Below are positions 1 to 8,670 of a stretch of DNA of 64,000 nucleotides, piece after piece. Where the stretch lies: positions 109,627 through 173,626 of the forward strand of contig NZ_BAKI01000002.1 in assembly GCF_000583655.1 (NCBI RefSeq). Reading direction: 5' to 3'. The stretch's first letter is position 1. Every line of letters starts with the position of its first letter. Origin of the DNA: Lentilactobacillus farraginis DSM 18382 = JCM 14108. GTDB taxonomy: Bacteria > Bacillota > Bacilli > Lactobacillales > Lactobacillaceae. The position numbers and the translations under genes were made by a program. Below the pieces are notes generated by a model. That model was not told the DNA's origin. It did not search any database and saw only the letters and a list, made by a program, of their open reading frames with translations.

Positions 1-1
1 G

Positions 2-25
2 GAAATCGAGATGAAACAATCATGA
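2..25 (+). CDS. Possible C-terminal end of folB (dihydroneopterin aldolase), cut by window edge
   Basis: The first bases read in frame as EIEMKQS followed by TGA, and the stop overlaps the ATG of the next gene (ATGA-type overlap), as expected for an upstream operon gene. In lactic acid bacteria folB commonly precedes folK, so this is probably its tail. Seven residues do not allow identification by sequence; the call rests on position only. Confidence 0.3.
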   Translation, partial: EIEMKQS

Positions 26-1095
26 TGGAAAATGTCATTTTAAGTTTAGGTAGTAATATCGGTAATCGTGAAGCCTATATTAACAAAGCCGTTGCGCTAT
101 TGGGAAACGACCCGGCTATTTTGATTGATAAAGTTTCCAGTTTTTATGAAACTTCACCGGTTGGTAATGTGAACCAGCGGGCCTTTATAAATATTGCGCT
201 TAAAATCGCAACAACTGATTCACCGGAAGACTTGTTAACCAAAATCCACCAAATCGAATTGCATTTGCACCGGACCCGTGATGTGCATTGGGGACCGCGG
301 ACATTGGATGTTGATATTATTTTTTGGGGTGATCAAAAGATTAAGACTGAGTCGCTGATTATTCCGCATCCGGAAGCGTTCAACCGTTTATTTGTGCTGG
401 TACCAACACTGGAAATTGTGACACCTGAATTTCCATTTTATAATCAAATTAAGGCTCAAATTCAAAAACTTCAAAAAGCAGATCAAACAATTCAACTTGT
501 ACAAAAGCAGACGCAATCTAAACAAGTCGTTGAAAGCGCAATTCGTCAAATCCTGAATGCGATCGGAGATGATCCAGATCGACCAGGACTGGTGGAGACA
601 CCGGATCGCGTCGCCCGGATGTATAATGAAATTTTTTCGTCTGAGGGGTTGGATAATTTTGAAGACTATAAATTGTTTAATACCAAAGAGACTGATAATT
701 CAAAAATGGTGATGGTGAAAAACATTCCGTTTTATTCAATGTGTGAGCACCACATGATGCCGTTTTGGGGGAAAGCCCACATTGCTTACGTACCTGATCA
801 CGGGAAAATTATTGGCTTAAGTAAAATCCCGAGACTGGTTGATTTTGTATCACACAAGTTGGGCCTTCAAGAGAAGCTGACTGATGATATTGTTGCCCAA
901 ATGAACCGAATTCTGGCACCCAAGGGAGTGGCGGTCATTGTTGACGCCCGGCACATGTGTGTTGAAATGCGGGGCGTTAAAAAGGCTGATTCATCAACTC
1001 GGACGATTCGTTTTTCTGGTGTTTTTGACACGGACCAGGCGTTAAGAATGGCATTTTTAAACTCGATAGGTGATGTTAATGGGAAAACAATCTGA
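22..1095 (+). CDS. folKE: Bifunctional HPPK / GTP cyclohydrolase I (FolK-FolE fusion)
   Basis: A 357-residue fusion of two folate enzymes. Residues 1-155 are 6-hydroxymethyl-7,8-dihydropterin pyrophosphokinase: SLGSNIGNR near the start and HRTRDVHWGPRTLDVDI around residue 85 are its signature. Residues 165-350 are GTP cyclohydrolase I, which makes dihydroneopterin triphosphate from GTP: SMCEHHMMPFWGKAH, GLSKIPRLV and RHMCVEMRGV carry the zinc-binding Cys, His and Cys. The cytosolic protein thus supplies the first and a later step of pterin synthesis. The same fusion is known in Lactococcus lactis. ATG at 22 or 25 can both serve as start. The gene overlaps folC at its 3' end, so it is translationally coupled in the folate operon. 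Confidence 0.95.
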   Translation: MMENVILSLGSNIGNREAYINKAVALLGNDPAILIDKVSSFYETSPVGNVNQRAFINIALKIATTDSPEDLLTKIHQIELHLHRTRDVHWGPRTLDVDIIFWGDQKIKTESLIIPHPEAFNRLFVLVPTLEIVTPEFPFYNQIKAQIQKLQKADQTIQLVQKQTQSKQVVESAIRQILNAIGDDPDRPGLVETPDRVARMYNEIFSSEGLDNFEDYKLFNTKETDNSKMVMVKNIPFYSMCEHHMMPFWGKAHIAYVPDHGKIIGLSKIPRLVDFVSHKLGLQEKLTDDIVAQMNRILAPKGVAVIVDARHMCVEMRGVKKADSSTRTIRFSGVFDTDQALRMAFLNSIGDVNGKTI

Positions 1096-2416
1096 ACTTA
1101 ATGCTGCCGAGTTTCCAACGTTTCTGTATGATCAGGGCGATCGGATTGGTTTGCTCAAACGGATTTTAAAAGCACTTGGCAGTCCCGATCAGAAATTTAA
1201 AATTATTCATATTTGCGGTACTAACGGAAAAGGATCTACGGCAATGATGATTACCGCAATTCTTAAACAAATGGGTCACCGGGTTGGGCTATTTACCAGT
1301 CCCTATATTGATGAAATTTACAATGGCATTCAAATTGACTTTAAAAATATTCCCAGTCGAATCTTCGAAGAAAAGATCTCGGTGATTGAAAAATTGCTGA
1401 GAACAGCAGCTTTTGCAAACGTTAAAGTTTCCGAATTTGAAGCGCAATTTTTAATTTCAATGTTGTATTTTGCCGAACAGCGGGTTGATTACGTTGTTTT
1501 GGAATGTGGCCTTGGTGGTGAACTTGATGCAACAAATGCCGTGGCCACAACAATGTACTCAATTTTTACCAAGATTAGTTTGGATCATGTTGGTATTTTG
1601 GGAAATAATATTACAGAAATTGCGACTACTAAATCTAAAATTATCAGGCACCATAACGTTACGATTACGGCTCAGAATCAGTCGCTTGAAGCGTTGAAGG
1701 TATTAGAAAATGAAGCCGTGTCAAAACAGGCTGTCTTTTTGAACGCTGATCGGGTCACAATAACTACCTCGCAACAATCAAAGCGTGGCAAACAGGTTCA
1801 TTATCGAGCTTTGCTCGGGCACAGTGAGCAAAGCGGTACTTTTCGCTTTGGCTTGGCCGGGACCTATCAGCTTGAAAACTTGGCAACGGTATTGACTTGG
1901 TTTTTCGATTTTGTGAAACGAACGTCATTTCAACAACGACTGGATGGTATCTTGGATCATTCCTTGGCTGAATTGGTTGTACCGGGACGCTTTGAAACGG
2001 TTCAGCAAAAGCCAAAAATCATTTTGGACGGTGGCCATAATCCTGACGGCATCAGCGCATTTGTTGAGACGGTTCAGAAACTGTATCCAAATGCTCCTAA
2101 GCTGATTATTAATGGTTTTTTAAAGGATAAATCTTATGAAATAGCGGTTCAAAAACTGCTTACTCTCAAAAACAGCTCGTTTATTATCACAGAGCCGGAA
2201 AATCAGCAGCGCGAACTTTCACCGGTTAAATTGGCGGATGTTTATCAAAAATATACCAACCGGCAATTTCCAGAATTTACTTCTCCGGTTAAAGCAATTA
2301 AGCAAGCTATTATGACGGCTTCACCAACTACTGTTATCTTAGTTGTTGGTTCATTTTATCTATTAAATCCGATTCGAACATATCTACTATCTAGGAGTGA
2401 GCGTAATGGAAATTAA
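1079..2416 (+). CDS. folC: Folylpolyglutamate / dihydrofolate synthase
   Basis: Adds glutamate to (dihydro)pteroate or folates using ATP. The N-terminal Mur-ligase-type ATP site is clear (CGTNGKGSTAMM near residue 45), followed by the family motifs ECGLGGELDATN, SLDHVGILG and, in the C-terminal domain, LDGGHNPDG. About 445 residues, normal for FolC. The frame is open from a GTG at 1070, but ATG 1079 lies 8 nt after an AGG ribosome site and is the better start. It overlaps the end of folKE and its own end overlaps folP, so all three are one transcript. Confidence 0.93.
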   Translation: MGKQSELNAAEFPTFLYDQGDRIGLLKRILKALGSPDQKFKIIHICGTNGKGSTAMMITAILKQMGHRVGLFTSPYIDEIYNGIQIDFKNIPSRIFEEKISVIEKLLRTAAFANVKVSEFEAQFLISMLYFAEQRVDYVVLECGLGGELDATNAVATTMYSIFTKISLDHVGILGNNITEIATTKSKIIRHHNVTITAQNQSLEALKVLENEAVSKQAVFLNADRVTITTSQQSKRGKQVHYRALLGHSEQSGTFRFGLAGTYQLENLATVLTWFFDFVKRTSFQQRLDGILDHSLAELVVPGRFETVQQKPKIILDGGHNPDGISAFVETVQKLYPNAPKLIINGFLKDKSYEIAVQKLLTLKNSSFIITEPENQQRELSPVKLADVYQKYTNRQFPEFTSPVKAIKQAIMTASPTTVILVVGSFYLLNPIRTYLLSRSERNGN

Positions 2417-3497
2417 AAAAATAAACAATCGTCAACAAACATTCAGCGGCAACGTCACCATTTCTTTTAATGCGAATACAGAAGAATTACCCAAATTAAT
2501 TAATCTGTTAGCTGACCAGACTGCCAATCTTTCGATTTCATCATCGTTAATCATCGCGACATTTACGCAGGCGGAATTGGCAGCTGTAATTAAAAGTTGG
2601 CCAGAAGTGTTTGGCGCTGAAAACGGTACGCTGCAGCAAATTCAGGCAGCTTCTCGAATCCACTTTAAGGGTCGGGGATTTGACTTTGATATTACAACCA
2701 AACCAATTATTTATTCGATTTTAAACTTGACGCCGGATTCATTTTACGATGGTGGGAGAAACGCTTCAATCGATGGGGTTCTAAAACGAATTGAAGCAGA
2801 ACTGGCAGCCGGAACTGCCATCTTTGAAGTCGGTGGCAAATCTTCCAAGCCGCACTTTGATGATATTAGTGCTGAAGAGGAGTGGGGGCGAATTAAACCG
2901 TTTTTGGACGCTATTCACAAGCGTTTTCCGAATATTGTTTTGGCAATTGATTCCAACACAAACGCGGTTATTGAAGAAGCGCTGAAAAATGGTATTCAAA
3001 TTATTAACGACATCGATGGCTTTAATTCTCAAGCGAAACTGAATTTAGTTGCTAAATACAAACCTGCTGTTGTAACGATGTTTAATGGTCGGAACTTCAA
3101 TGAGCAAACGGAAACCTTATCAAAAACAATGATGGTTTTCTTTACACATACAATTAGCGATTTAACAGGCGTTGGGCTTGAAAAAGAAAACATTGTGATT
3201 GACCCGGGCGTTGGCTTTTCTGATCATAATACGTTAGCTTTTGATCTGATTAAGATGAAATTAACGAAATTAATGGCAGAATTTCAAACACCGATTATGA
3301 TTGCAATTTCGCGAAAAAGTTTTGCTAAACGGCTGTTTAATTTGGACTCAGCGGATGATCGATTGATTCCAACGCTGCTATTTGAAGCATTTATGACGGT
3401 TCTTGGCGGTCGGGTTATTCGGGTACATGATGCAAAAGAAACTCGTCAGTTAATCGATACTTTTGAGTTGCTAAAAGATCAGCTATTGCTAAAGTAA
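2406..3497 (+). CDS. folP: Dihydropteroate synthase with N-terminal extension and divergent substrate loop
   Basis: Joins pABA to hydroxymethyl-dihydropterin pyrophosphate. The TIM-barrel starts near residue 100 with YSILNLTPDSFYDGG, followed by AIDSN, INDIDG, VIDPGVGF, SRKSF and RVHDAKE, all in the family order. About 95 residues precede the barrel; I recognise no domain in them. The loop usually reading GGESTRPG reads GGKSSKPH here, changing the Glu, Thr, Arg and Gly that shape the pterin/pABA pocket. ATG 2406 follows AGGAG (2393-2397) and overlaps the end of folC. Function is supported by the operon and by conservation of the other motifs. Confidence 0.9.
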   Translation: MEIKKINNRQQTFSGNVTISFNANTEELPKLINLLADQTANLSISSSLIIATFTQAELAAVIKSWPEVFGAENGTLQQIQAASRIHFKGRGFDFDITTKPIIYSILNLTPDSFYDGGRNASIDGVLKRIEAELAAGTAIFEVGGKSSKPHFDDISAEEEWGRIKPFLDAIHKRFPNIVLAIDSNTNAVIEEALKNGIQIINDIDGFNSQAKLNLVAKYKPAVVTMFNGRNFNEQTETLSKTMMVFFTHTISDLTGVGLEKENIVIDPGVGFSDHNTLAFDLIKMKLTKLMAEFQTPIMIAISRKSFAKRLFNLDSADDRLIPTLLFEAFMTVLGGRVIRVHDAKETRQLIDTFELLKDQLLLK

Positions 3498-3508
3498 AGG
3501 TGATAAAA

Positions 3509-4045
3509 ATGCCTCAAGATCCTTATTTGTCAGTGCTTATTAAGGCGATCGACCAACTTGCTGAGTTGCCGGTTTCATGGTTACCAGATAAAAAGTTGGT
3601 TCAAATTAAAGGAATTTTGACCGATCAGCAACCGGCTGAGCTTCGAAATCGAAAATCCAAGGTCCACTTGTCTGCCAGTGCGATGGTCTTTTCAAAAAAT
3701 GCCGGCTTTTTTATTCGTCATCCGTATCTACGAACAACACTGCTGCCGGCCGGCCACGTTGAACCGGGTGAGCTGCCGATTAACTGCGCAGTTAGGGAAT
3801 TTCATGAAGAAACCGGCTATCAGGTGAAGCCTGAAAGTGGTCAGCTGATTGATGTTAACCTGATTGCAATTCCAGCTAATCCGGTTAAGGGTGAGAGTGC
3901 GCATCAACACGTCGACTTTCGCTTTCACTTTTTAATTGAACCTGGTACTCGAAGCAATCCCGAATTACCGGTTTCTTTATTAACGCAAGCCCAAGCACCG
4001 ACAGAGTTTGCAAAGTATTTTGCACTTATCAAATCAGGTGATTAA
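3509..4045 (+). CDS. Nudix hydrolase, candidate dihydroneopterin triphosphate pyrophosphatase
   Basis: The Nudix box is complete: G at GHVEPGE, then REFHEETGY (GX5EX7REXXEEXG pattern) around residues 85-107. Such enzymes cut nucleoside diphosphates linked to another group. Its place straight after folP, with AAAGGTG 8 nt before ATG 3509, suggests it removes pyrophosphate from dihydroneopterin triphosphate, a step a Nudix enzyme (FolQ) performs in Lactococcus. That role is inferred from context; a housekeeping Nudix function is possible. About 178 residues, cytosolic. Confidence 0.75.
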   Translation: MPQDPYLSVLIKAIDQLAELPVSWLPDKKLVQIKGILTDQQPAELRNRKSKVHLSASAMVFSKNAGFFIRHPYLRTTLLPAGHVEPGELPINCAVREFHEETGYQVKPESGQLIDVNLIAIPANPVKGESAHQHVDFRFHFLIEPGTRSNPELPVSLLTQAQAPTEFAKYFALIKSGD

Positions 4046-4048
4046 GTT

Positions 4049-4852
4049 ATGTCAAATTACCAAGTTTATAATGCCGAATTGAATCGTTTCCCAGTTGTAT
4101 TTGATTTGCCGCACAGTGGGACAACGATTACTGCCGAAATGGCTGATGCACTATTACCAACGGCTGTTTTAGCTAATACCGACTGGTTTTTAAGAGAATT
4201 GTATGATTTTTTGCCAGGGCTTGGGTTTACAGTTTTAGAAAATAACTTGAACCGGTATTTAATTGATCCCAATCGTGATCCGAATGAGGGACTAACTGGT
4301 GATTACTACCATCTTGTATATGCCAAGAATACGTTTGGCCATGCGTTGTATCAAACGCCACCGTCAAGTTGGGAAATTAATCGACGACGCGACCAATTCT
4401 ATCAGCCGTATCATCAGCAGCTGCAAAAATTGCTTTCGATAAAGAAAGATACTTTCGGCAAGGTACTGTTGATTGATTTGCACAGTTTTGCCGAATATAC
4501 ACATCCATTTAACGGACCAACTGCTGATGTCGTTTTAGGAAATAATTATAACCAAACTGCCACCCAGGAAACGTTTGATTATTTCCAACAACATTTTCAA
4601 TCAGTCGGTTACACGATTGGTGACAACTTTCCGTTTCGGGGTGGTTTTATTACTCGGCACTATGGCAGTAATCCCGGGATTCGTTCAATGCAAATTGAAT
4701 TGCGTTATAATCGGTATATTGAGGACCGTTATTTTAGTGAAGAGATTTTGGAAAATTGGCAGCCACAAACATTCAATATGGCAAAGCAACGCTTACAACG
4801 AATTTTTCAACAATTGGCAGCTGATTTGGCAGCCAATCGATTCTCGTTTTAG
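4049..4852 (+). CDS. N-formylglutamate amidohydrolase-like protein
   Basis: A 267-residue member of the N-formylglutamate amidohydrolase (HutG-type) family, zinc-dependent amidases. Family marks include FDLPHSG near the N-terminus, LIDPNRDPNEGL, LLIDLHSFAEYTHPF and GNNYN, then a basic region FRGGFITRHYG and IELRYNRYI. No histidine degradation genes lie nearby. It begins 3 nt after the Nudix gene, so it is cotranscribed with the folate genes; whether it acts on a formylated folate-related amide or another N-acyl amino acid cannot be read from sequence. Confidence 0.8.
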   Translation: MSNYQVYNAELNRFPVVFDLPHSGTTITAEMADALLPTAVLANTDWFLRELYDFLPGLGFTVLENNLNRYLIDPNRDPNEGLTGDYYHLVYAKNTFGHALYQTPPSSWEINRRRDQFYQPYHQQLQKLLSIKKDTFGKVLLIDLHSFAEYTHPFNGPTADVVLGNNYNQTATQETFDYFQQHFQSVGYTIGDNFPFRGGFITRHYGSNPGIRSMQIELRYNRYIEDRYFSEEILENWQPQTFNMAKQRLQRIFQQLAADLAANRFSF

Positions 4853-4885
4853 CGGTTTTTAAATAACCGAAATAAAAGGGGTAGT

Positions 4886-5344
4886 ATGACAAAAATGACC
4901 GAAGATGATCGTAATACTGACCAATTGGTAGGTATTCGAAAAATGATTGCTGAAGATTACGCTGATGCTTATGCACTCTGGAAAAAGACGCCTGATATGT
5001 CATTACAGGAACAGAATGACAGCTTCGAAGCAATTAGTCGATTAATTCAGTTTAATCCTGATTTTTGTTTTGTTGCTGAAAAAAATGGCCAGCTGGTTGG
5101 CACAATCTTAGGCGCTACTGACGGTCGGAATGGTACAATTTATCATCTGGTGGTTGCTAAAGAAGTTCAACGTCAAGGAATTGCTACCAAGTTGGTTAAT
5201 TTAGTTGTAAAACAGTTACGTGAAGTTGGTATTAAAAAAATTTCCGTGATGATAACAAAACGTCAGTTAACCGGAGTGGCTTTTTTACAGCATCTAAAAT
5301 TCACGAAACGCTTGGATATTGAAACCTATAGCAAAATTATTTGA
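4886..5344 (+). CDS. GNAT-family N-acetyltransferase
   Basis: A 152-residue single-domain acetyltransferase. The acetyl-CoA pyrophosphate loop is visible as VAKEVQRQGIATKLV (Q-R-x-G-x-A) near residue 95, preceded by the YHLVV strand typical of motif A. Start ATG 4886 follows AAAAGGGG. It is the last gene of the folate transcript, 33 nt after the previous stop and ahead of a strong hairpin. The acceptor substrate is unknown. Confidence 0.8.
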   Translation: MTKMTEDDRNTDQLVGIRKMIAEDYADAYALWKKTPDMSLQEQNDSFEAISRLIQFNPDFCFVAEKNGQLVGTILGATDGRNGTIYHLVVAKEVQRQGIATKLVNLVVKQLREVGIKKISVMITKRQLTGVAFLQHLKFTKRLDIETYSKII

Positions 5345-5410
5345 TTTTGGTTCATCATTTTTTAGGTTGAATCGTGATTTTTTAAATTTAATAGTGTTTG
5401 AAGTAGTTCC

Positions 5411-5449
5411 AACGAAAGATTACTTGTATATTTTAGGTAATCTTTCGTT
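5411..5449 (+). terminator. Rho-independent terminator of the folate operon
   Basis: Perfect 13-bp inverted repeat (arms AACGAAAGATTAC, 5411-5423, and its complement 5437-5449) with a 13-nt loop, 66 nt after the acetyltransferase stop. It is followed by a short mixed T-rich stretch rather than a pure T tract. Confidence 0.7.
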
Positions 5450-5548
5450 TCGGTTTTATGGGAAGCGTGGGGAGTGGTGTGATTTTTGGTATTTAAATGC
5501 TACTTTACATAATATACATTATGCGAAGTAAGTACTTAAACGAAAAGA

Positions 5549-5585
5549 AACGTCAAAATAGTCCAAAACTATCTGACGTTTTTTT
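5549..5585. terminator. Bidirectional terminator between folate operon and licD gene
   Basis: Arms AACGTC...ATAGT and ACTAT...GACGTT (5549-5580) with one mismatch and a 5-nt loop, with T tract 5579-5585 on the plus strand and a T-rich stretch on the other. It lies between convergent genes and can end the minus-strand licD transcript. Confidence 0.75.
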
Positions 5586-5622
5586 ATTTAAGTCGTTTTA
5601 ATTAATGATTTAAATTATACAC

Positions 5623-6489
5623 TTAACCAGCTTGTGCTTCAAATCCATTTGTTTGAATATCCGACTGATTATTTGCTGCTTCTTCAGATAAAACTTGTGG
5701 ATTGTCAACCGATGCTTTTAAAATATGACGCTGAACGCGTTTCTCAACCGGCGGTAATTTCATATAATCACCATACAAGCGTCGTAAGTATGAATCATAG
5801 TCAGCTAACACCGGAACCGTTAATTTCTCGAATTTCATCTTGGTAAATTGATGGATTTCATTTGGCAGGATTCTTTCTTTGCCGTATTCATACGGTGATG
5901 ATAGATTTACGTAAGTCAAGTCCGGATGATGATCGTATTTTGTCATGATTCGAAATCGTAAATCATAAAGCTGATCCAACGTCATTGCTGCATATTTCGT
6001 ATCAGTTGGGACATCAGGACACATGTCAGGATAAAAACGCCGTCTGATTTCTTTTAAAATACTTTGTAGCGCCTGTGCTTGAAGACGTTGCTGACGCTGG
6101 TGTGATGGCATCTTATCAAATGGAAAAACATCAATAAAAATGCCATTTTGAGACTTGGCTTCTTCGCGGCCACGCTCTAAAATCTGGGTACCTTTAAACA
6201 TTACTTTGGCAAAATCATACTCATAAGCCGGATTTAAACGATTTTCCTGAACAAAATATGCTGTAGACTTAAATTCCGTTGGTGCAACTTGGAGAAACTT
6301 TTCAAAATCATGTCGAGTGAATCCAATATCAATATCGTCATCCCAAGGAATAAACCCGTGATGACGGACAGCACCGATTGCGGAGCCTCCAGTCATAAAA
6401 TATTTGATATGGTGTTTGGAACTCAATTTTGCTACTTCTTGTAGGATGTCCAATTGAATCCCGTGAATTTGCTTCATATCAACCATCAT
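5623..6489 (-). CDS. LicD-family phosphotransferase / nucleotidyltransferase-fold protein
   Basis: A 288-residue LicD-type protein. The family signature is at residues 30-55: MTGGSAIGAVRHHG followed by FIPWDDDIDIG, where the GG(S/T) and D-D-D-I-D form the nucleotidyltransferase-like metal site. LicD proteins attach phosphocholine or related phospho-alcohols to teichoic acids and glycans at the cell surface; the exact acceptor here is unknown. No membrane segment is seen. ATG 6489 follows an AAAGGGGG ribosome site. It stands alone, with its own promoter region to the right and a hairpin downstream. Confidence 0.85.
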   Translation of the reverse strand: MMVDMKQIHGIQLDILQEVAKLSSKHHIKYFMTGGSAIGAVRHHGFIPWDDDIDIGFTRHDFEKFLQVAPTEFKSTAYFVQENRLNPAYEYDFAKVMFKGTQILERGREEAKSQNGIFIDVFPFDKMPSHQRQQRLQAQALQSILKEIRRRFYPDMCPDVPTDTKYAAMTLDQLYDLRFRIMTKYDHHPDLTYVNLSSPYEYGKERILPNEIHQFTKMKFEKLTVPVLADYDSYLRRLYGDYMKLPPVEKRVQRHILKASVDNPQVLSEEAANNQSDIQTNGFEAQAG

Positions 6490-6632
6490 ATGAAAGCCCC
6501 CTTTATTTCGTTAATCCTTATTTCATCTAAAAACCTCTTTTGACTATTTTTTGTTCGTCTATGCTATTTTATTGAGTTTATGAATTCAGGTCAAATATTT
6601 AGTCTGTAATTATACAAAATCAGTCTTAAAAT

Positions 6633-6643
6633 GTGCTATAATA
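6633..6643 (+). promoter_or_regulatory. Extended -10 promoter element
   Basis: TGTGCTATAAT contains an extended -10 (TG-C-TATAAT, hexamer 6637-6642). No good -35 is visible. The palindrome at 6641-6678 overlaps its 3' edge, so anything bound there would cover the transcription start. Confidence 0.5.
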
Positions 6644-6678
6644 TAACTTAATAAAACCAGTATTTTATTAAGTTATAT
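6641..6678. repeat. Perfect 16-bp inverted repeat with 6-bp centre
   Basis: Arm ATATAACTTAATAAAA (6641-6656), centre CCAGTA, then the exact reverse complement (6663-6678). It is too AT-rich and lacks a T tract for a terminator. The arms-plus-6-bp-spacer layout resembles a tyrosine-recombinase core site, and xerS is the next gene; it could equally be a repressor operator at the -10. Confidence 0.6.
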
Positions 6679-7066
6679 CGCAAAAAAGATCGCTATCCCT
6701 GTTAAAACAAGCTTTTTAATTAGTACATTTCTTCGATTTTTTATTTAAATATCGCCATTTTCATGTACGCGATCAATAATTAACCAGACTGATTTAATCA
6801 GTTCAGCTTTAATAGAAATTATAGCCGATTAGCTACCAGTTTTTTTCAAAGCCTGTTAACCTTAAATATTGTTAACCCACCATCTTTAATTACAAATGTT
6901 CTTAATCTAAAAAATCTCATAATTACCGAAACAGTGAAAAACGATTGTCTAGTATCCCATTAATCACGATTTAAAATAAAGTCTCTTTAGACAATTACGG
7001 ATACGTCAATCGACCTTAATTCAAAAAATCATCAGATAGTTTCTAAAAATATTAAAGGAGAATAAC

Positions 7067-8178
7067 ATGAAAAAAGCCAGTTACATCGCAAACAATGAAT
7101 CGATCGTTACCAAAATGCCCAGTTATGTTCAGGACTACTATTTGGAAAAATCAACGGTCCCCCTTTCACCGGCAACGTTGTATCAATATCTAAACGAATT
7201 TAACCGTTTTTTCACTTGGGTGATTGACACAGGCATCACCAAAGCCAACAAAATCAGCCAAATTCCCCTCACAGATCTGGAACATTTTAAAAAACAGGAC
7301 ATGGAGCTTTACAAAGCTTTTTTACTGAATCGTGGTAAAGAAACGGCTAAAGACCCGCAAGGCACACTGTCTCATCGAACAGTTAACCGTTCTTTAAACG
7401 CCCTCTCTGCCTTATTCCGCTTTTTAACCGAAGAATCCGAAAACGATGATGGTGAACCTTATTTCTATCGGAACGTAATGAAAAAGATTGCGCTGGTTCC
7501 GGACAGTGAAACTTATCAAACCCGAGCGCACAACATTAAGGACAAGCTGATGTTGGGAAATGCCGACGTAAATTTTTTAAACTATATTTTAACCGATTAT
7601 CCAAACCAACTGGCTGGAAAACGAACCCGCAAAATGTATGAACGTGACCGGGAGCGTGACGTTGCCATTAACGCCCTAATGCTTGGGACTGGTATCCGGG
7701 TGTCGGAATTAACCAATGCCAATTTATCCGACCTGAGTCTAAAAAAGCCACCATTTCTGTTCAACGAAAAGGTGGCAAACGCGATTCAGTCCCGATCGCT
7801 GCATGGGTCTTGCCATATATCAAGCCCTACTTAACAATTCGTTCAAAGCGTTACCACGCTTCTTCAGCCACCCCTGCCCTCTTTTTAACAAAAGGGGCGG
7901 ACCAACCCCGGCGGATTTCAACTGCCACCGTGGAGTTGCTGGTCGCAAAATATTCACAGGCATTTAACCATGTCCGGATTACCCCTCATAAGTTGCGGCA
8001 CACGCTGGCTTCAAAACTATACCTGGAAACCAACAATGAGCACCTTGTTGCTACCCAGTTGGGGCAAACTTCGACTAAAGCCACTGGTCTGTATACGCAC
8101 ATTGTTGATACGAGACAGAAAAAAGCGTTGGACAATCTCCATCATTCAAAAGAAGAACCGGACAATCATAGCGAATAA
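7067..8178 (+). CDS. xerS: Tyrosine recombinase XerS (frame broken by one missing base)
   Basis: XerS resolves chromosome dimers as a single recombinase in streptococci and many lactobacilli. The N-terminal core-binding domain (about residues 15-170) matches XerS (PSYVQDYYLEK, LYQYLNEFNRFFTWVID). The catalytic domain shows GIRVSEL (first Arg), then in the other frame RKGGKRDS (Lys), HKLRHTLASKL (His-x-x-Arg) and LYTHIVD (Tyr nucleophile); the second His position reads LGQ instead of the usual LGH. The frame breaks at the A run 7741-7746: one extra A would rejoin both halves into about 370 residues, the family length. The site also reads as A AAA AAG, so programmed -1 slippage is conceivable. 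Ribosome site AAAGGAGA precedes ATG 7067. Confidence 0.85.
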
Positions 8179-8186
8179 TATTAACC

Positions 8187-8243
8187 AAAAACGACCACTG
8201 ACAAATGGATTCATGATAATTCCTTTTGCCTACAGTCGTTTTT
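8187..8243. terminator. Weak hairpin between xerS and convergent gene
   Basis: AAAAACGAC (8187-8195) pairs with GTCGTTTTT (8235-8243) around a 39-nt loop, with T-rich ends on both strands. It overlaps the stop codon of the minus-strand gene. Confidence 0.4.
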
Positions 8244-8655
8244 AGGCCTGTCGCCATAATTGATCATCGAAATATCCCAAACTATTTATCGCTAACGTTT
8301 TAAAATAGGCCAACAGTTCAACGGCACTTCCCTTACTAATTTGAGCAATTGCGTTTAACCCTGAACCGGTAGGCACCACCGCGCTCATTGTTGTAATCTC
8401 GTTGCCGTTTCGAATTGTCACCTTGGAACATGTAATTGTCCATTTATCCAAAACATTGGGCGCAAAGATCAAAAATAAATTAAAATCATCTGATAAATAA
8501 GCCGGCAGCATCCAAGCTGTTTCGTCTAGTGGTTCGGGCGATAAGTTTCCCTGCAGTGCAAATTCTTGGATATTGGCCCGAGTTGGAACCTTTTTTAACA
8601 CAAAAATCGTTTTTTCAAATGCCGGTGTCCCTAATTTTAATTCAGGATTTTCCAT
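8242..8655 (-). CDS. Unknown protein in the nitrate regulon
   Basis: A 137-residue soluble protein that I do not recognise. No signal peptide, membrane segment or cysteine-rich motif is seen; the chain looks like a mixed alpha/beta domain with a repeated hydrophobic pattern. ATG 8655 follows an AAGGGGGG ribosome site, 15 nt after the preceding gene, so the two form an operon. The operon promoter carries the same decamer-plus-21-nt layout as the nitrate reductase promoters, which links it to nitrate respiration by regulation only. Confidence 0.6.
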   Translation of the reverse strand: MENPELKLGTPAFEKTIFVLKKVPTRANIQEFALQGNLSPEPLDETAWMLPAYLSDDFNLFLIFAPNVLDKWTITCSKVTIRNGNEITTMSAVVPTGSGLNAIAQISKGSAVELLAYFKTLAINSLGYFDDQLWRQA

Positions 8656-8670
8656 AAATTTGCGCCCCCC

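Larger units (their letters stand above)
6490..7066. other. 577-bp non-coding region between licD gene and xerS
   Basis: No open frame with coding character. It is AT-rich and holds a good extended -10 (TGTGCTATAAT, 6633-6643) directly abutting a perfect palindrome (6641-6678), then about 390 nt of unassigned sequence before the xerS ribosome site AAAGGAGA (about 7053). If transcription starts at that -10, xerS would have an unusually long leader. I looked for a streptococcal-type difSL core next to xerS and did not find a convincing one. Confidence 0.5.

Noticed and set aside
1764..2015. Minus-strand frame inside folC
   Set aside because: Shadow of a strongly supported gene; same for many other antisense frames in narG, narH, moeA and copA.
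5319..5531. 70-codon frame after the acetyltransferase gene
   Set aside because: It runs through the terminator hairpin and has no ribosome site; a chance frame.
6680..7066. CRISPR or tandem repeats in the AT-rich gap upstream of xerS
   Set aside because: No regularly spaced direct repeats are visible there or anywhere else in the window.
6490..7066. Streptococcal-type difSL site next to xerS
   Set aside because: No match to the difSL core I know could be found; only the palindrome at 6641 is a candidate site, on structural grounds.
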